From: Gordonibacter sp. 28C
GTDB taxonomy: Bacteria > Actinomycetota > Coriobacteriia > Coriobacteriales > Eggerthellaceae
Assembly: GCF_003339845.1 (NCBI RefSeq)
Contig: NZ_PPTR01000003.1
Coordinates: forward strand, 186,001-250,000
Direction: 5' to 3'
DNA length: 64,000 nucleotides
This document shows, one piece after another, positions 53,812 through 62,950 of the stretch; within the stretch, counting starts at the first letter, position 1; each line of letters opens with the position of its first letter. The notes beneath the pieces were generated by a model. It saw only the letters and a list, made by a program, of their open reading frames with translations, was not told the origin of the DNA and did no database searches. The translations under genes and the position numbers were made by a program.

Positions 53812-54741
53812 TTATTCCTCCAAAGCTGCGGCGCCGCCGACGATCTCCGAGATCTCGGTCGTGATAGCGCCCTGGCGCACGCGATTGTACACGCGGGTCA
53901 GGGTGTTGACCATCTCGTTGGCGTTGTCGGTCGCCGACTTCATTGCGGTGCGGCGCGCGCCCTGCTCGGCGGATGCCGAGTCGATGAGCGCGTAGTAGAA
54001 CGTGTTGCGCAGGTAGGCGCGCATCAGATAGTGCATAACCGATTCGGCATCGGGCTCGAAATCGACATCCCCGGGAAGGTGCTCGAGGTCCTTCTCCCGA
54101 AAATGCTCGAAGTAGTCCTTCTCCTTCGGGGCAAGGCCAAGGAGCTCGGCGTAGCTCGTGGTGTTGATGGGCAGCACCTGCTGCTCGATCAACCGCTGTT
54201 CGGCCGCGTTCTTCGCGTGGTTGAACACGATGACGACCTCGTCGAGCTTGCCTTCGCGATAGCTGTCGCCGGCGAACTGCGAGATCTCGGCCGCCTCTTC
54301 GTACGTCGGGTCGGCCGAAAGGTCGCGGAACTCGAAAACCGGCTTGATGTTGCGGTAGCTAAAGTACCCTATGGCCTTCTTGCCGCACGCGACCACGCTT
54401 ACCTCGATGCCCTGACGCTCCTTCTCCTTGATGAGCTTCTCGGCATGGCGCAGCACGTTGCTGTTGAACCCGCCGGCTAGCCCGCGATCGGACGCGATGA
54501 CCACGACGAGGGCACGCTTTACCTCGTCGTGCGTGGCGAGCAGCGGCTCGGAGTCGAGCGGCGCGTACTTCGCCGTGCTGACGAGCATGTCCGATATGGC
54601 GCTCGCCCACGGCAGGGCGTTGTACACCCGGTCCGAGGCGCGGCGGATCTTGGCCGCGGCCACCATTTCCATGGTGCGCGTGATCTGCTTCGTCGAGGAG
54701 ACGGAGTTGATGCGCCGTTCTATGTCGTGAAGGTTGGGCAT
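53812..54741 (-). CDS. atpG: ATP synthase gamma subunit
   Basis: A 309-residue central-stalk subunit. N-terminal DIERRINSVSSTKQITRTMEMVAAAKIRRA and the C-terminal coiled coil (KSATDNANEMVNTLTRVYNRVRQGAITTEISEIVGGA) form the rotor. The length is standard. Confidence 0.96.
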   Translation of the reverse strand: MPNLHDIERRINSVSSTKQITRTMEMVAAAKIRRASDRVYNALPWASAISDMLVSTAKYAPLDSEPLLATHDEVKRALVVVIASDRGLAGGFNSNVLRHAEKLIKEKERQGIEVSVVACGKKAIGYFSYRNIKPVFEFRDLSADPTYEEAAEISQFAGDSYREGKLDEVVIVFNHAKNAAEQRLIEQQVLPINTTSYAELLGLAPKEKDYFEHFREKDLEHLPGDVDFEPDAESVMHYLMRAYLRNTFYYALIDSASAEQGARRTAMKSATDNANEMVNTLTRVYNRVRQGAITTEISEIVGGAAALEE

Positions 54742-54753
54742 GGTCTACCTGCC

Positions 54754-56325
54754 TTAAGCCGAAGCCGAGAACGTCAGCTTGAAGGCCTCGATGGCGGCGT
54801 TCAGCTCGGTTTCGATCGAGTCGGTAAACTTCTGCTCCTTCACGATGTGCTCGAATATCTCCGGCTTGGAGGCGCGGATGTAGTCGAGCAGCTCAGCCCG
54901 GAAGCGGACCACGTCGCCCACCGGAATGTCGTCGAGGTAGCCGTGACCGCCCGCGTAGATGGAGACGGCCTGCTCTTCAACCGGCATGGGGTTGTAGCGA
55001 CCCTGCTTCAGAAGCTCGGTCATGTGGGCACCGCGGTTCAGCTGGTCCTGCGTGGCCTTGTCCAGGTCGCTGCCGAACTGCGTGAACGCCTGCAGCTCGC
55101 GGTAGGACGCGAGGTCGAGGCGCAGCGAGCCGGCAACCTGCTTCATGGCCTTGATCTGCGCGGAACCACCGACGCGCGACACGGAGATGCCGACGTCGAC
55201 GGCGGGGCGCTGGCCCTGGAAGAAGAGGTCGGTCTGCAGGAAGATCTGGCCGTCGGTGATGGAGATGACGTTCGTCGGAATGTAGGCGGACACGTCGCCG
55301 GCCTGCGTCTCGATGATGGGGAGCGCCGTGAGCGAGCCCGCGCCGTTCTCGTCGTTCATCTTGACCGCGCGCTCCAGTAGGCGCGAGTGCAGGTAGAACA
55401 CATCGCCGGGGTACGCCTCGCGTCCCGGCGGGCGGCGCAGCGTCAGCGACATCTGGCGGTAGGCCACGGCCTGCTTGGACAGGTCGTCGTAGATGCACAG
55501 CACATGGCGGCCCGGGTTGTCGGCGGAAGCCGGCTTGCCGTCCTCGCCGTTGTACATGAAGAACTCGCCGATGGCGGCGCCCGCCATGGGGGCGATGTAC
55601 TGCAGCGGCGCGGAGTCGGACGCGGACGCGGTCACGATGATGGTGTAATCCATCGCGCCGTGGCGCTCGAGCGTCTCGACGATGCCGGCAACCGTGGAGG
55701 CCTTCTGGCCGATAGCCACGTAGATGCAGATCATGCCCTTGCCCTTTTGGTTGATGATGGCATCAACCGCGATGGACGTCTTGCCGGTCTGACGGTCGCC
55801 GATGATGAGCTCGCGCTGGCCGCGACCGATGGGGATCATCGAGTCGATGGCCAGGATGCCCGTCTGCATGGGCTCGTGCACGGGCTTGCGGGCGATAACG
55901 CCGGGAGCCTTGAACTCCACGGGGCGCGTGCCCTCGGCCTTGATGGGGCCCTTGCCGTCGATGGGCATGCCGAGCGGGTTCACCACGCGCCCGAGCATTT
56001 CCTTGCCCGACGGGACCTCTACGATACGGCCGGTCGTGCGGACCTGGTCGTTTTCTTTGATTGCCGTGACATCGCCGAGGAGTACGGCGCCGACTTCGTC
56101 CTCTTCGAGGTTCTGAGCCAAACCGTACACGGTCTTGCCGCCCTGACCGACGAACTCGAGGAGCTCGCCCGCCATGGCGTCGCGCAGGCCGTCGACGCGA
56201 GCGATGCCGTCGCCGATTTGGACGACGGTTCCGACCTCGCGAGACTCGATGTTGACACTCAGGGCGTCGAGCTGCTTGCGCAATGCATCGTCAATAGACT
56301 TAGCGGTGATTTCAGTCACTAGCAT
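54754..56325 (-). CDS. atpA: ATP synthase alpha subunit
   Basis: The 523-residue regulatory nucleotide-binding subunit of F1. Walker A is [15 protein letters not shown], and the region [25 protein letters not shown] is typical of alpha. It overlaps atpH by 7 bp. Confidence 0.97.
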   Translation of the reverse strand: MLVTEITAKSIDDALRKQLDALSVNIESREVGTVVQIGDGIARVDGLRDAMAGELLEFVGQGGKTVYGLAQNLEEDEVGAVLLGDVTAIKENDQVRTTGRIVEVPSGKEMLGRVVNPLGMPIDGKGPIKAEGTRPVEFKAPGVIARKPVHEPMQTGILAIDSMIPIGRGQRELIIGDRQTGKTSIAVDAIINQKGKGMICIYVAIGQKASTVAGIVETLERHGAMDYTIIVTASASDSAPLQYIAPMAGAAIGEFFMYNGEDGKPASADNPGRHVLCIYDDLSKQAVAYRQMSLTLRRPPGREAYPGDVFYLHSRLLERAVKMNDENGAGSLTALPIIETQAGDVSAYIPTNVISITDGQIFLQTDLFFQGQRPAVDVGISVSRVGGSAQIKAMKQVAGSLRLDLASYRELQAFTQFGSDLDKATQDQLNRGAHMTELLKQGRYNPMPVEEQAVSIYAGGHGYLDDIPVGDVVRFRAELLDYIRASKPEIFEHIVKEQKFTDSIETELNAAIEAFKLTFSASA

Positions 56326-56897
56326 TCACCTCCATCTGTAGTCGTTTTGAGCACGTTGCGGGCATGATCCAGCTGGGACACCACGCTGGCGTCGATGCGC
56401 TTGCCGTTCGTGCTCATGATGATGCCGCCCAAAATGGACTTGTCGACGCTCTCGCGCAGGACAACGTTCGTATCCAAATCGGCTTCGGCTTTTTCCTTGA
56501 TGATGCGCCGCAGATCGTCGTCGAGCTCTACCGCCGTCGTGACGTCCACCACGCATATGTTCAACTTGCTTTGAAGCTGCTCCGCATAACTGTCGAGCAC
56601 GCGGGGCAGCAGCGAAGCATCGCCCCGTTCGGCCAGAACCGCCAAAACGTCGAGCAGGGCCGGGTTGCAGCCCGCGAACACGTTCCTCGCAAGCTCGGCC
56701 CGCTGCTCGGGCGTGTAGCCCGGGTCTGACAAGGCAACGGACAGCTCCATATTGGTGCGCATGGCCCCGGCGACGCGCACCATCTGGTCGCGCACCTCGA
56801 GGACCGCGTCGCGGCCGCCCGTCTCGAACGCCCCATCGAACAGGACGGCGGCATACACTGCCACTTCCTCTTTGACGATAAGACGATTAGTTGGCAT
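56319..56897 (-). CDS. atpH: ATP synthase delta subunit
   Basis: A 192-residue stator subunit linking F1 to the b subunit. An N-terminal helical bundle and a C-terminal [21 protein letters not shown] segment are visible. The C-terminal [21 protein letters not shown] is a family hallmark. It overlaps atpF by 11 bp. Confidence 0.93.
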   Translation of the reverse strand: MPTNRLIVKEEVAVYAAVLFDGAFETGGRDAVLEVRDQMVRVAGAMRTNMELSVALSDPGYTPEQRAELARNVFAGCNPALLDVLAVLAERGDASLLPRVLDSYAEQLQSKLNICVVDVTTAVELDDDLRRIIKEKAEADLDTNVVLRESVDKSILGGIIMSTNGKRIDASVVSQLDHARNVLKTTTDGGEC

Positions 56898-57504
56898 CGA
56901 AACTGCCCGCCTCGTTCACGTAACGCTCGATGATCTTGCGATGCTCGCCGTCCGTGAGGTCCTCGCCGATCAAGCGCGCCGCAACGGCGACGGACGTGTC
57001 GGCGACGGAGCTTTGAAGCTCGGCGATGGCCGCCTTCTTCTCCGCCTCGATGGCAGCCTTCGCCTTGGCGATCATGTCGGTCGCCTCGGACTGGGCTTTG
57101 GCCGTGATGTCGGCCTTGGCCGCTTCGCCGGTCTGCTTGGCGTCCGCCACGATCTGAGCAGCTTGGGTCTTGGCATCGGCCAACTGGGCCCGGTACTCTT
57201 CGAGCACCCGCTCGCTCTCGATACGGGCTTCCTCGGACTTCTCGAGGGCATCCTTGATCATCTTCTCGCGCTTGTCGAGCATGGACTCGAACATCGGCCA
57301 GCCGAACTTCGCGAGGATGATCCACAGCACGATGAAGATGATGAGCATGGGGATGAACTCCGCCATGTCGGGCAGGATCGCGTTGATGCCGCCCGCCTCC
57401 TCTTCACTGGCGAACGCGAGCGCAGGAAAAGCAAACGTCATGCCGGCGCCGGCCACTGCGGCGACCCCCATGCGAGTCGATGCTTTTTTCGCTCTGTCTT
57501 TCAC
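56887..57504 (-). CDS. atpF: ATP synthase b subunit
   Basis: A 205-residue stator subunit starting at GTG 57504 (AAAGGAGG upstream). The first 30 residues resemble a signal-type hydrophobic stretch (MGVAAVAGAGMTFAFPALAF), followed by a membrane helix (MAEFIPMLIIFIVLWIILAKFG) and a long charged coiled coil. The extra hydrophobic N-terminus is found in some actinobacterial b subunits. Confidence 0.92.
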   Translation of the reverse strand: MKDRAKKASTRMGVAAVAGAGMTFAFPALAFASEEEAGGINAILPDMAEFIPMLIIFIVLWIILAKFGWPMFESMLDKREKMIKDALEKSEEARIESERVLEEYRAQLADAKTQAAQIVADAKQTGEAAKADITAKAQSEATDMIAKAKAAIEAEKKAAIAELQSSVADTSVAVAARLIGEDLTDGEHRKIIERYVNEAGSFDAN

Positions 57505-57556
57505 GTTGTAACCTCCTTTAAGCCTTCTACGGCAAATATGTCCGATGAGGCTCGAG

Positions 57557-57775
57557 TTACACGATGAAGGTGAGCACGAAGCCGATGAGGCCGAGAGCCT
57601 CGGCAAGAGCGGCGCCGATGATGAAGTTCGTGAACAGACGACCCTGCAGTTCGGGCTGGCGGGCGGTTGCGACGCAGCAGCCATAGCAGGCGATGCCGAT
57701 GCCGACGCCGGGGCCGATGGTCGACAGGCCGTAGCCCACGAGCTTCAGAGCCGCAAGAACGATGGTAGTTTCCAC
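57557..57775 (-). CDS. atpE: ATP synthase c subunit
   Basis: A 72-residue ring subunit with two helices. The second (FTNFIIGAALAEALGLIGFVLTFIV) carries the ion-binding Glu. The loop ARQPELQG is typical. The first helix has no obvious glutamine at the Na+ position, so proton use is more likely. Confidence 0.96.
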   Translation of the reverse strand: METTIVLAALKLVGYGLSTIGPGVGIGIACYGCCVATARQPELQGRLFTNFIIGAALAEALGLIGFVLTFIV

Positions 57776-57924
57776 AATTTCCTCCTTTTACCGTTTCCGA
57801 GCCAACCCCGGAGACTTTGGACAACCTGTTTATGTCAACGCCGGCCGTGGAGTGCCGGTTTGAACCGTGGTTCGCGCCCTGGCGGACGCGGACCGCCCGC
57901 GTGCGGGCGGCGGGAGTCGCGATC

Positions 57925-58710
57925 CTAGTGGTCGGACGTGGCCAGGCCGATGTACACCGCGCTCAGGATGGTGAACACGTAGGCCTGCAGGAACGCGACC
58001 AGGAACTCGAGCGCGTACATGGCGAACAGGAACAGCATCCAAGCGATGGATATGCTGCCCACGGCAACGCCCGCGCCCTGGATGGCGGAGCCGATGAACA
58101 CGCTGGTGAGCAAGGCGAAGATGCCCAGCACCATGTGGCCGGCGAACATGTTGCCGTAGAGTCGCACGGCCAGCGTGAGCACGCGCAGCACCGTGGAGAA
58201 CAGCTCGAGGAACCAAACGATGGGCACCATGACCACGGGGAGGCCGGCCGGGGCGAACGACTTCAGGTAGCCGCCCAGACCCTTGACCTTGATGCCGTAG
58301 AAGATGAAGTAGACGAACGAGATGGCGGCGAGGGCCCACGTGATGGAAATGGAGCCGGTGGGCGTCTTGCAGCCGGGAATCAGCCCGACGAAGTTGCTGA
58401 TGAGGATGAAGAAGAACAGCGTAGCCAGAAACGGGATGTGCTTCTTGTAGCCGTGGCCGATGGCGCTTTCGCCCATGTCCTTCTTCACGAACTCGTAGCC
58501 GTACTCGACCATGTTCGTGAACTTGCTCGTGGGGATGAGCGTGAGGCGCTTCCCCGCCGTCAGCACGACGATGAGCGTGATGACGAAGCAGATGATCATC
58601 CACAGCACGTACTGGGTCATGCCGAACGAGCCCGAGCCGAACACGAAGGCCGGGTCGAACGAATGCTGCAGATGGGGCACCTCGGCCGCTAGTTCTTCAA
58701 GAGGATTCAC
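57925..58710 (-). CDS. atpB: ATP synthase a subunit
   Basis: The 261-residue Fo proton-channel subunit with about six helices. The essential Arg lies in LTLAVRLYGNMFAGH. It lies 18 bp downstream of the atpI-like gene and precedes atpE. Confidence 0.95.
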   Translation of the reverse strand: MNPLEELAAEVPHLQHSFDPAFVFGSGSFGMTQYVLWMIICFVITLIVVLTAGKRLTLIPTSKFTNMVEYGYEFVKKDMGESAIGHGYKKHIPFLATLFFFILISNFVGLIPGCKTPTGSISITWALAAISFVYFIFYGIKVKGLGGYLKSFAPAGLPVVMVPIVWFLELFSTVLRVLTLAVRLYGNMFAGHMVLGIFALLTSVFIGSAIQGAGVAVGSISIAWMLFLFAMYALEFLVAFLQAYVFTILSAVYIGLATSDH

Positions 58711-58728
58711 GTGTCTTACCTTTCCATC

Positions 58729-59010
58729 CTACTTCCGCACAAACGTATACACGCCGTAGCCGATAGCGCAGGCAACGAGCACCGCCGCTTCCGCCAAGAC
58801 AAAGGGCACCGCGATTTCGCGCGCGAGCACGACGCAGGCGATGGCTCCGAGGAAGAGAATGACGAACGACAACAGCACGCCGAGCATCAGGGCACCCGCA
58901 TGGCCCAAGTTGCTGGTGTCGGTCACCCGTCTCGTCATACGCAGCCCAAGGAACAAAGGCAGCACGCCAACTGCTCCGGCCAACGCCCCCAAAACGATCG
59001 CTACTACCAT
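58729..59010 (-). CDS. AtpI-like membrane protein
   Basis: A 93-residue protein with about three helices (VVAIVLGALAGAVGVLPLFLG; ALMLGVLLSFVILFLGAIACVVLA; PFVLAEAAVLVACAIGYGVYTF) and the basic motif RMTRRV. It is the first gene of the ATP synthase operon and is likely the assembly-helper AtpI, although its sequence is weakly conserved. The promoter presumably lies in 59011-59150. Confidence 0.75.
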   Translation of the reverse strand: MVVAIVLGALAGAVGVLPLFLGLRMTRRVTDTSNLGHAGALMLGVLLSFVILFLGAIACVVLAREIAVPFVLAEAAVLVACAIGYGVYTFVRK

Positions 59011-59320
59011 AGCCTGCTTTCAGTCCGTGCGCCTGCGGACGCACCCTATTAAACCGGTACGTATGGTAACGGAACTTGCGTTTTCAGCCTACGAGAAGGT
59101 AACAAATACTTACATTTTTCGGGTGAGTGGTGGATAAATCCGGCAGAAAACTGAATAAAGTTTGTGATGCGGCTGCATGAAACTGTATATTCTCTTGCGG
59201 GGATGAGAGCGGTTTATATGCTGGTCAAATTGTCGCATATCAAGGCGACACCGGCGCGGCGGGCTTTTCGTAGGGGCGCTCTGGAGAGCGCCCCTACGGG
59301 ACGACCCGGATGGGTTTCCC
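59011..59320. other. Upstream region of the ATP synthase operon
   Basis: No gene is supported. The region presumably contains the operon promoter; no strong consensus match is visible. A GTAGGGGCG palindrome at 59270-59297 lies just past the dCMP deaminase stop. Confidence 0.5.
59270..59297. repeat. GTAGGGGCGCTCT palindrome
   Basis: A perfect 13-bp stem, GTAGGGGCGCTCT with its complement, surrounds a 2-base loop. It is a clean member of the GTAGGGGCG repeat family. Confidence 0.85.
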
Positions 59321-59782
59321 CTAGCCTTCGAACACCCGCAGCTTCATGCCGGCCTCCTCGAGCATGGACATGGCCAGTTCGTCGGGGTACGGGTTCTGGT
59401 AGACGATCTCCTCGATGCCCGCGTTGATGAGCATCTTGGCGCACACGATGCAGGGCTGGGTGTTCACGTAGATGGACGCGCCCGTGATGTTGATGCCGTA
59501 GCGCGCCGCTTGGATGATGGCGTTCTGCTCGGCGTGCAGGCCGCGGCAGATTTCGTGGCGCTGCCCGCTGGGCACGCCGAGCTGCTGGCGCAGGCAGCCC
59601 GTCTCGGCGCAGTGGCGCATGCCGGTGGGCACGCCGTTGTAGCCCGTGGCAAGGATGCGGCGGTCCTTCACGATGACGGCCCCCACCGCACGGCGCATGC
59701 AGGTGGTGCGCGTGGCGACTTCGTTCGCCAGCTTCATGAAGTACTCGTCCCAGCTGGGACGGTGGTCGAGCGGCTCGCTCAT
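59321..59782 (-). CDS. dCMP deaminase family protein (ComEB type)
   Basis: A 153-residue zinc enzyme that probably deaminates dCMP to dUMP. The zinc and catalytic motifs are HAEQNAI (His-Ala-Glu) and PCIVCAKML, and [16 protein letters not shown] is the typical start. The ATG at 59782 follows GAAAGGAAG. It supplies dUMP for thymidylate synthesis; competence has not been shown here. Confidence 0.93.
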   Translation of the reverse strand: MSEPLDHRPSWDEYFMKLANEVATRTTCMRRAVGAVIVKDRRILATGYNGVPTGMRHCAETGCLRQQLGVPSGQRHEICRGLHAEQNAIIQAARYGINITGASIYVNTQPCIVCAKMLINAGIEEIVYQNPYPDELAMSMLEEAGMKLRVFEG

Positions 59783-59807
59783 GATGCTTCCTTTCAACAT
59801 GCGGGGC

Positions 59808-59993
59808 GACGGAAGGGGCGGCGCGGCGCCCAGTCGCTCGGGTCAACCTGTCCGCGGGCGGCGGCGCGACCACCCAGTCGCTCAAACAGTCCTCGCTGCG
59901 CTGCGGAACTCGCTTTGTGGGCGGTTGCGCCGCCGCCCGCTGCTTCTTCGCCTCGCGGAACTCGCTTGGGGGGCGTCGCGCCGCCCTTCCGTC
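59808..59993. repeat. MITE-like element (outer) containing a nested copy
   Basis: The outer arms GACGGAAGGGGCGGCGCG (59808-59831) and their inverted copy (ending 59993) match with one indel and one mismatch. A second element of the same family lies inside. Next to the arms are CAGTCGCTC and GGAACTCGCTT, as in the element at 47198-47380. Confidence 0.75.
59854..59940. repeat. Nested MITE-like element (inner)
   Basis: The arms at 59854-59875 and 59919-59940 match at 20 of 22 bases as reverse complements. CAGTCGCTC and GGAACTCGCTT follow the arms internally, the hallmark of the family. Nesting implies that the inner copy inserted into the outer one. Confidence 0.75.
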
Positions 59994-60101
59994 TTCTCCG
60001 TTGCTCTCAGTTGCCTCGGCGAACGCTCGCATCTCCGGTGCGGGGGTTCGTGAATCTGCTCTTCCGTTAAAGGGGATTCAACCTGCGAGGGTTTCTTCCT
60101 C

Positions 60102-60737
60102 CTACTTCGTGCCGAAGATGCGGTCGCCGGCGTCGCCCAGGCCGGGGACGATGTAGGCGTGTTCGTTCAGGCCCTCGTCGACGGCGCAGGTGTATATCTG
60201 CACGTCCGGATCGGCGGCGAGCACGGCCTCGATGCCGACGGGGGCGGCCACGAGCACCATGAGCTTGATGTTCTTCACGCCGAGTTTCCGCAGGTACTCG
60301 ATGGCGGCAACGGCCGAGCCGCCGGTGGCCAGCATGGGGTCGACCACGAGCACGTCGCGCTGGGCGATGCTGTCGGGCATCTTGGCATAGTACTCGTGCG
60401 GCTCGTGCGTGTCGGGGTCGCGGTACATGCCCAAGTGCCCCACGAACGTGGAGGGCATGAGCTCTTGGACGCCCTCCACCATGCCCAGGCCCGCGCGCAG
60501 GATGGGCACGATGACCATCTTCTTGCCGGCCACCTGCTTGCACGTGGTCTTGCAGATGGGCGTTTCCACCTCCACGTCTTCCAGGGCCAGGTCGCGCGTG
60601 GCCTCGTAGCCCTCGAACAGGGCCAGCTCGCGCACGAGGGCGCGGAAGTCCTTCGAGGACGTTTCCTTGTTGCGCAGTTTCGACAGCTTGTGCTGGACCA
60701 TGGGATGGTCGACGATGGTGACGCGCTCGTAGTGCAT
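60102..60737 (-). CDS. upp: Uracil phosphoribosyltransferase
   Basis: A 211-residue salvage enzyme that makes UMP from uracil and PRPP. The PRPP-binding motif is [18 protein letters not shown], and the uracil-site signature [17 protein letters not shown] forms the C-terminus. [17 protein letters not shown] begins the protein. The ATG follows AAAGGA. Confidence 0.96.
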   Translation of the reverse strand: MHYERVTIVDHPMVQHKLSKLRNKETSSKDFRALVRELALFEGYEATRDLALEDVEVETPICKTTCKQVAGKKMVIVPILRAGLGMVEGVQELMPSTFVGHLGMYRDPDTHEPHEYYAKMPDSIAQRDVLVVDPMLATGGSAVAAIEYLRKLGVKNIKLMVLVAAPVGIEAVLAADPDVQIYTCAVDEGLNEHAYIVPGLGDAGDRIFGTK

Positions 60738-60888
60738 GGACGATTCCTTTCTTACAGGTTCGGCAAGGTCAGCGAGAGCTTCCGCAGTGCCCCGGATCGC
60801 CGCGTTGCGCGGCCGCGCGTGCTTTGCACGTAAGGGCAAGCGCAAAAGCGGCGAGACGGGGTGCTGCGGAAGGCCGCAGCGTCGACCC

Positions 60889-60916
60889 GTTCCGCCGGCC
60901 GGCAGGCCGGCGGAAC
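60889..60916. terminator. Hairpin after glyA
   Basis: A perfect 12-bp stem (GTTCCGCCGGCC with its complement) surrounds a 4-base loop, about 10 bp past the glyA stop. There is no T tract, so efficiency is uncertain. Confidence 0.5.
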
Positions 60917-60924
60917 GTCGGCTC

Positions 60925-62181
60925 CTAGTAGTCGAGCTCGGGGTACAGCGGATGGGCGGCCAGGAGGGCGTCCACCTTCGTGCGGACGTCGGCGAGCTTG
61001 GCGTCGTTCTCGGCGTTGAACACCGTGGCGGCGATGAGCTGGCCCACCTCGTAGAAGTCGTCGGCCGAAAAACCGCGCGTGGTGGCCGCGGCGGAGCCCA
61101 CGCGGATGCCGCTCGTGACGAACGGGCTGCGCGGCTCGTTGGGAATGGAATTCTTGTTCACCGTGAGGCCCACGCTCTCCAGCAGCTTCTCGGCGTCCTT
61201 GCCGGTGACGTCGGCGGGCGTGAGGTCGACGAGGCACAGGTGGTTGTCGGTGCCGCCGGACACAAGGCGCAGGCCGCCGTCCATCATGCCCTGGCCCAGC
61301 GTGCGGGCGTTCTCCACCACGTGGCCGATGTACTCTTTATAAGAAGGTTGCGCGGCCTCGCCGAACGCGACGGCCTTGCCGGCGATGACGTGCATGAGCG
61401 GCCCGCCCTGCGAGCCGGGGAACACGGCCTTGTCCACCTTCTTGGCGATGTCCTCGTCGTTCGAGAGGATGAAGCCGCCGCGCGGGCCGCGCAGCGTCTT
61501 GTGGCTCGTGGACGTGACCACGTCGGCGTGCGGCACGGGGCTGGGATGCGCGCCCGCGGCCACGAGGCCGGCGATGTGCGCCATGTCCACCATGAAGTAG
61601 GCGCCCACCTCGTGCGCGATGGCGGCCATGCGCTCGAAGTCGATGATGCGCGGGTACGCGCTCGCGCCGCCCACGATGAGCTTCGGGCGGCATTCCTTGG
61701 CGATGCGCTCCACCTCGTCGTAGTCGATCGTCTCCGTTTCGGAGTCGACCCCGTAGCTGGCGAAGTTGTAGTGGCGTCCGGAGAAGTTCACCGGCGAGCC
61801 GTGCGTGAGGTGGCCGCCCTCGGCCAGGCTCATGCCCAGCACCGTGTCGCCCAGCTCGATGAGCGCCTCGTACGCGCCCAGGTTCGCGTTCGCGCCGCAG
61901 TGGGGCTGCACGTTGGCGAAGTTCGAGCCGAACAGCGCGCAGGCGCGGTCGCGGGCGAGGTCCTCCACGATGTCCACCTTCTCGCAGCCGCCGTAATAGC
62001 GCTTGCGAGGGTAGCCCTCGGCGTACTTGTTCGTGAGCACGCTGCCCACGGCCTCCATGACGGCGGGCGACGTGAAGTTCTCGGACGCGATGAGCTCGAC
62101 CGAGTCGCGCTCGCGGGCGAGCTCCTGGCGCAGGGCGTCGGCGACGACGGGGTCGGCATCGGGCAGGTAGGTCAAAGGCAT
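60925..62181 (-). CDS. glyA: Serine hydroxymethyltransferase
   Basis: A 418-residue PLP enzyme interconverting serine and glycine with tetrahydrofolate. The PLP lysine is in [15 protein letters not shown], and [19 protein letters not shown] is near the start. It supplies one-carbon units. The start ATG has GAAAGGAAC upstream. Confidence 0.97.
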   Translation of the reverse strand: MPLTYLPDADPVVADALRQELARERDSVELIASENFTSPAVMEAVGSVLTNKYAEGYPRKRYYGGCEKVDIVEDLARDRACALFGSNFANVQPHCGANANLGAYEALIELGDTVLGMSLAEGGHLTHGSPVNFSGRHYNFASYGVDSETETIDYDEVERIAKECRPKLIVGGASAYPRIIDFERMAAIAHEVGAYFMVDMAHIAGLVAAGAHPSPVPHADVVTSTSHKTLRGPRGGFILSNDEDIAKKVDKAVFPGSQGGPLMHVIAGKAVAFGEAAQPSYKEYIGHVVENARTLGQGMMDGGLRLVSGGTDNHLCLVDLTPADVTGKDAEKLLESVGLTVNKNSIPNEPRSPFVTSGIRVGSAAATTRGFSADDFYEVGQLIAATVFNAENDAKLADVRTKVDALLAAHPLYPELDY

Positions 62182-62229
62182 GGGCGGTTCCTTTCGCTGG
62201 CAAACGGAAATGTTGACATGCTAGCACAA

Positions 62230-62260
62230 CGGCCCGCGCCTATCGGTTCGGCGCGGGCCG
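62230..62260 (-). terminator. Hairpin between rpiB and glyA
   Basis: A perfect 11-bp stem CGGCCCGCGCC with its complement surrounds a 9-base loop. It lies 11 bp downstream of the rpiB stop. Confidence 0.55.
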
Positions 62261-62271
62261 CCGGTTGGGGC

Positions 62272-62712
62272 TCACTTGGTTTCGAGGGCCATGATCTTCT
62301 CGACGCGGCCGGTGTGGCGGCCCTCCCCGAAGGGGGTGGACAGGAAGGCGTCGAGGATGGCGCGGTTCGTGCCCTCGTCGACGAAGCGGCCGGAGAGCGC
62401 GACGACGTTCGCGTCGTTGTGCTCGCGGGAGAGCTCGGCGAACTGCGGGGTGGTCACGTTCACGGCGCGGATGCCGTCGATCTTGTTCGCGGCCACGGCC
62501 ATGCCGATGCCCGTGCCGCACACGAGCACGCCGCGCTCGACCGAGCCGCCCGCCACGTCGCGCGCCACGAGCTCGGCGTAGTCCGGGTAGTCCACCCGGT
62601 CGTCGTTGTCGGGGCCGCGATCGATCACGCTGTGGCCCTGGGAGACAAGGTAGTCCACCAGCGCCTGCTTCTGCTCGAAGCCCGCGTGGTCGCTGGCGAT
62701 GCTGATGTTCAT
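62272..62712 (-). CDS. rpiB: Ribose-5-phosphate isomerase B
   Basis: A 146-residue isomerase interconverting ribose 5-phosphate and ribulose 5-phosphate. SDHAGFEQK at the start and the active-site CGTGIGMAVAANK (Cys near residue 70) are diagnostic; the C-terminal RHTGRVEKIMALE is typical. The ATG follows AAAGGAACC. Confidence 0.95.
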   Translation of the reverse strand: MNISIASDHAGFEQKQALVDYLVSQGHSVIDRGPDNDDRVDYPDYAELVARDVAGGSVERGVLVCGTGIGMAVAANKIDGIRAVNVTTPQFAELSREHNDANVVALSGRFVDEGTNRAILDAFLSTPFGEGRHTGRVEKIMALETK

Positions 62713-62744
62713 AAGGCGGTTCCTTTCTTCGTGCCGATCGTGTT

Positions 62745-62925
62745 CGTAGGGGCGCTCTTCAGAGCGCCCGTTCCGCCGCAGGCGGAAAAGCAACCGCGGG
62801 CCATGTTTTCGCGCTTCGCGCGAACGGGCGCTCTGGAAAGCGCCTTTACGGAAGACCCGCACGTCTTGCATGCGATTGCGCTCGGACCGCTCGCGCCGGG
62901 CGGGCAGCAGCCCGCCCCTACGGCG
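62745..62925. repeat. Cluster of GTAGGGGCG-family palindromes
   Basis: Three partial members follow each other: GTAGGGGCGCTCTTCAGAGC near 62747, GGGCGCTCTGGAAAGCGCC near 62825 and GGGCGGGCAGCAGCCCGCCC near 62900. They fill most of the gap between rpiB and glpK, which has no gene. Confidence 0.65.
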
Positions 62926-62950
62926 AACCTGCGGGTCGTTCGCAGGCGGA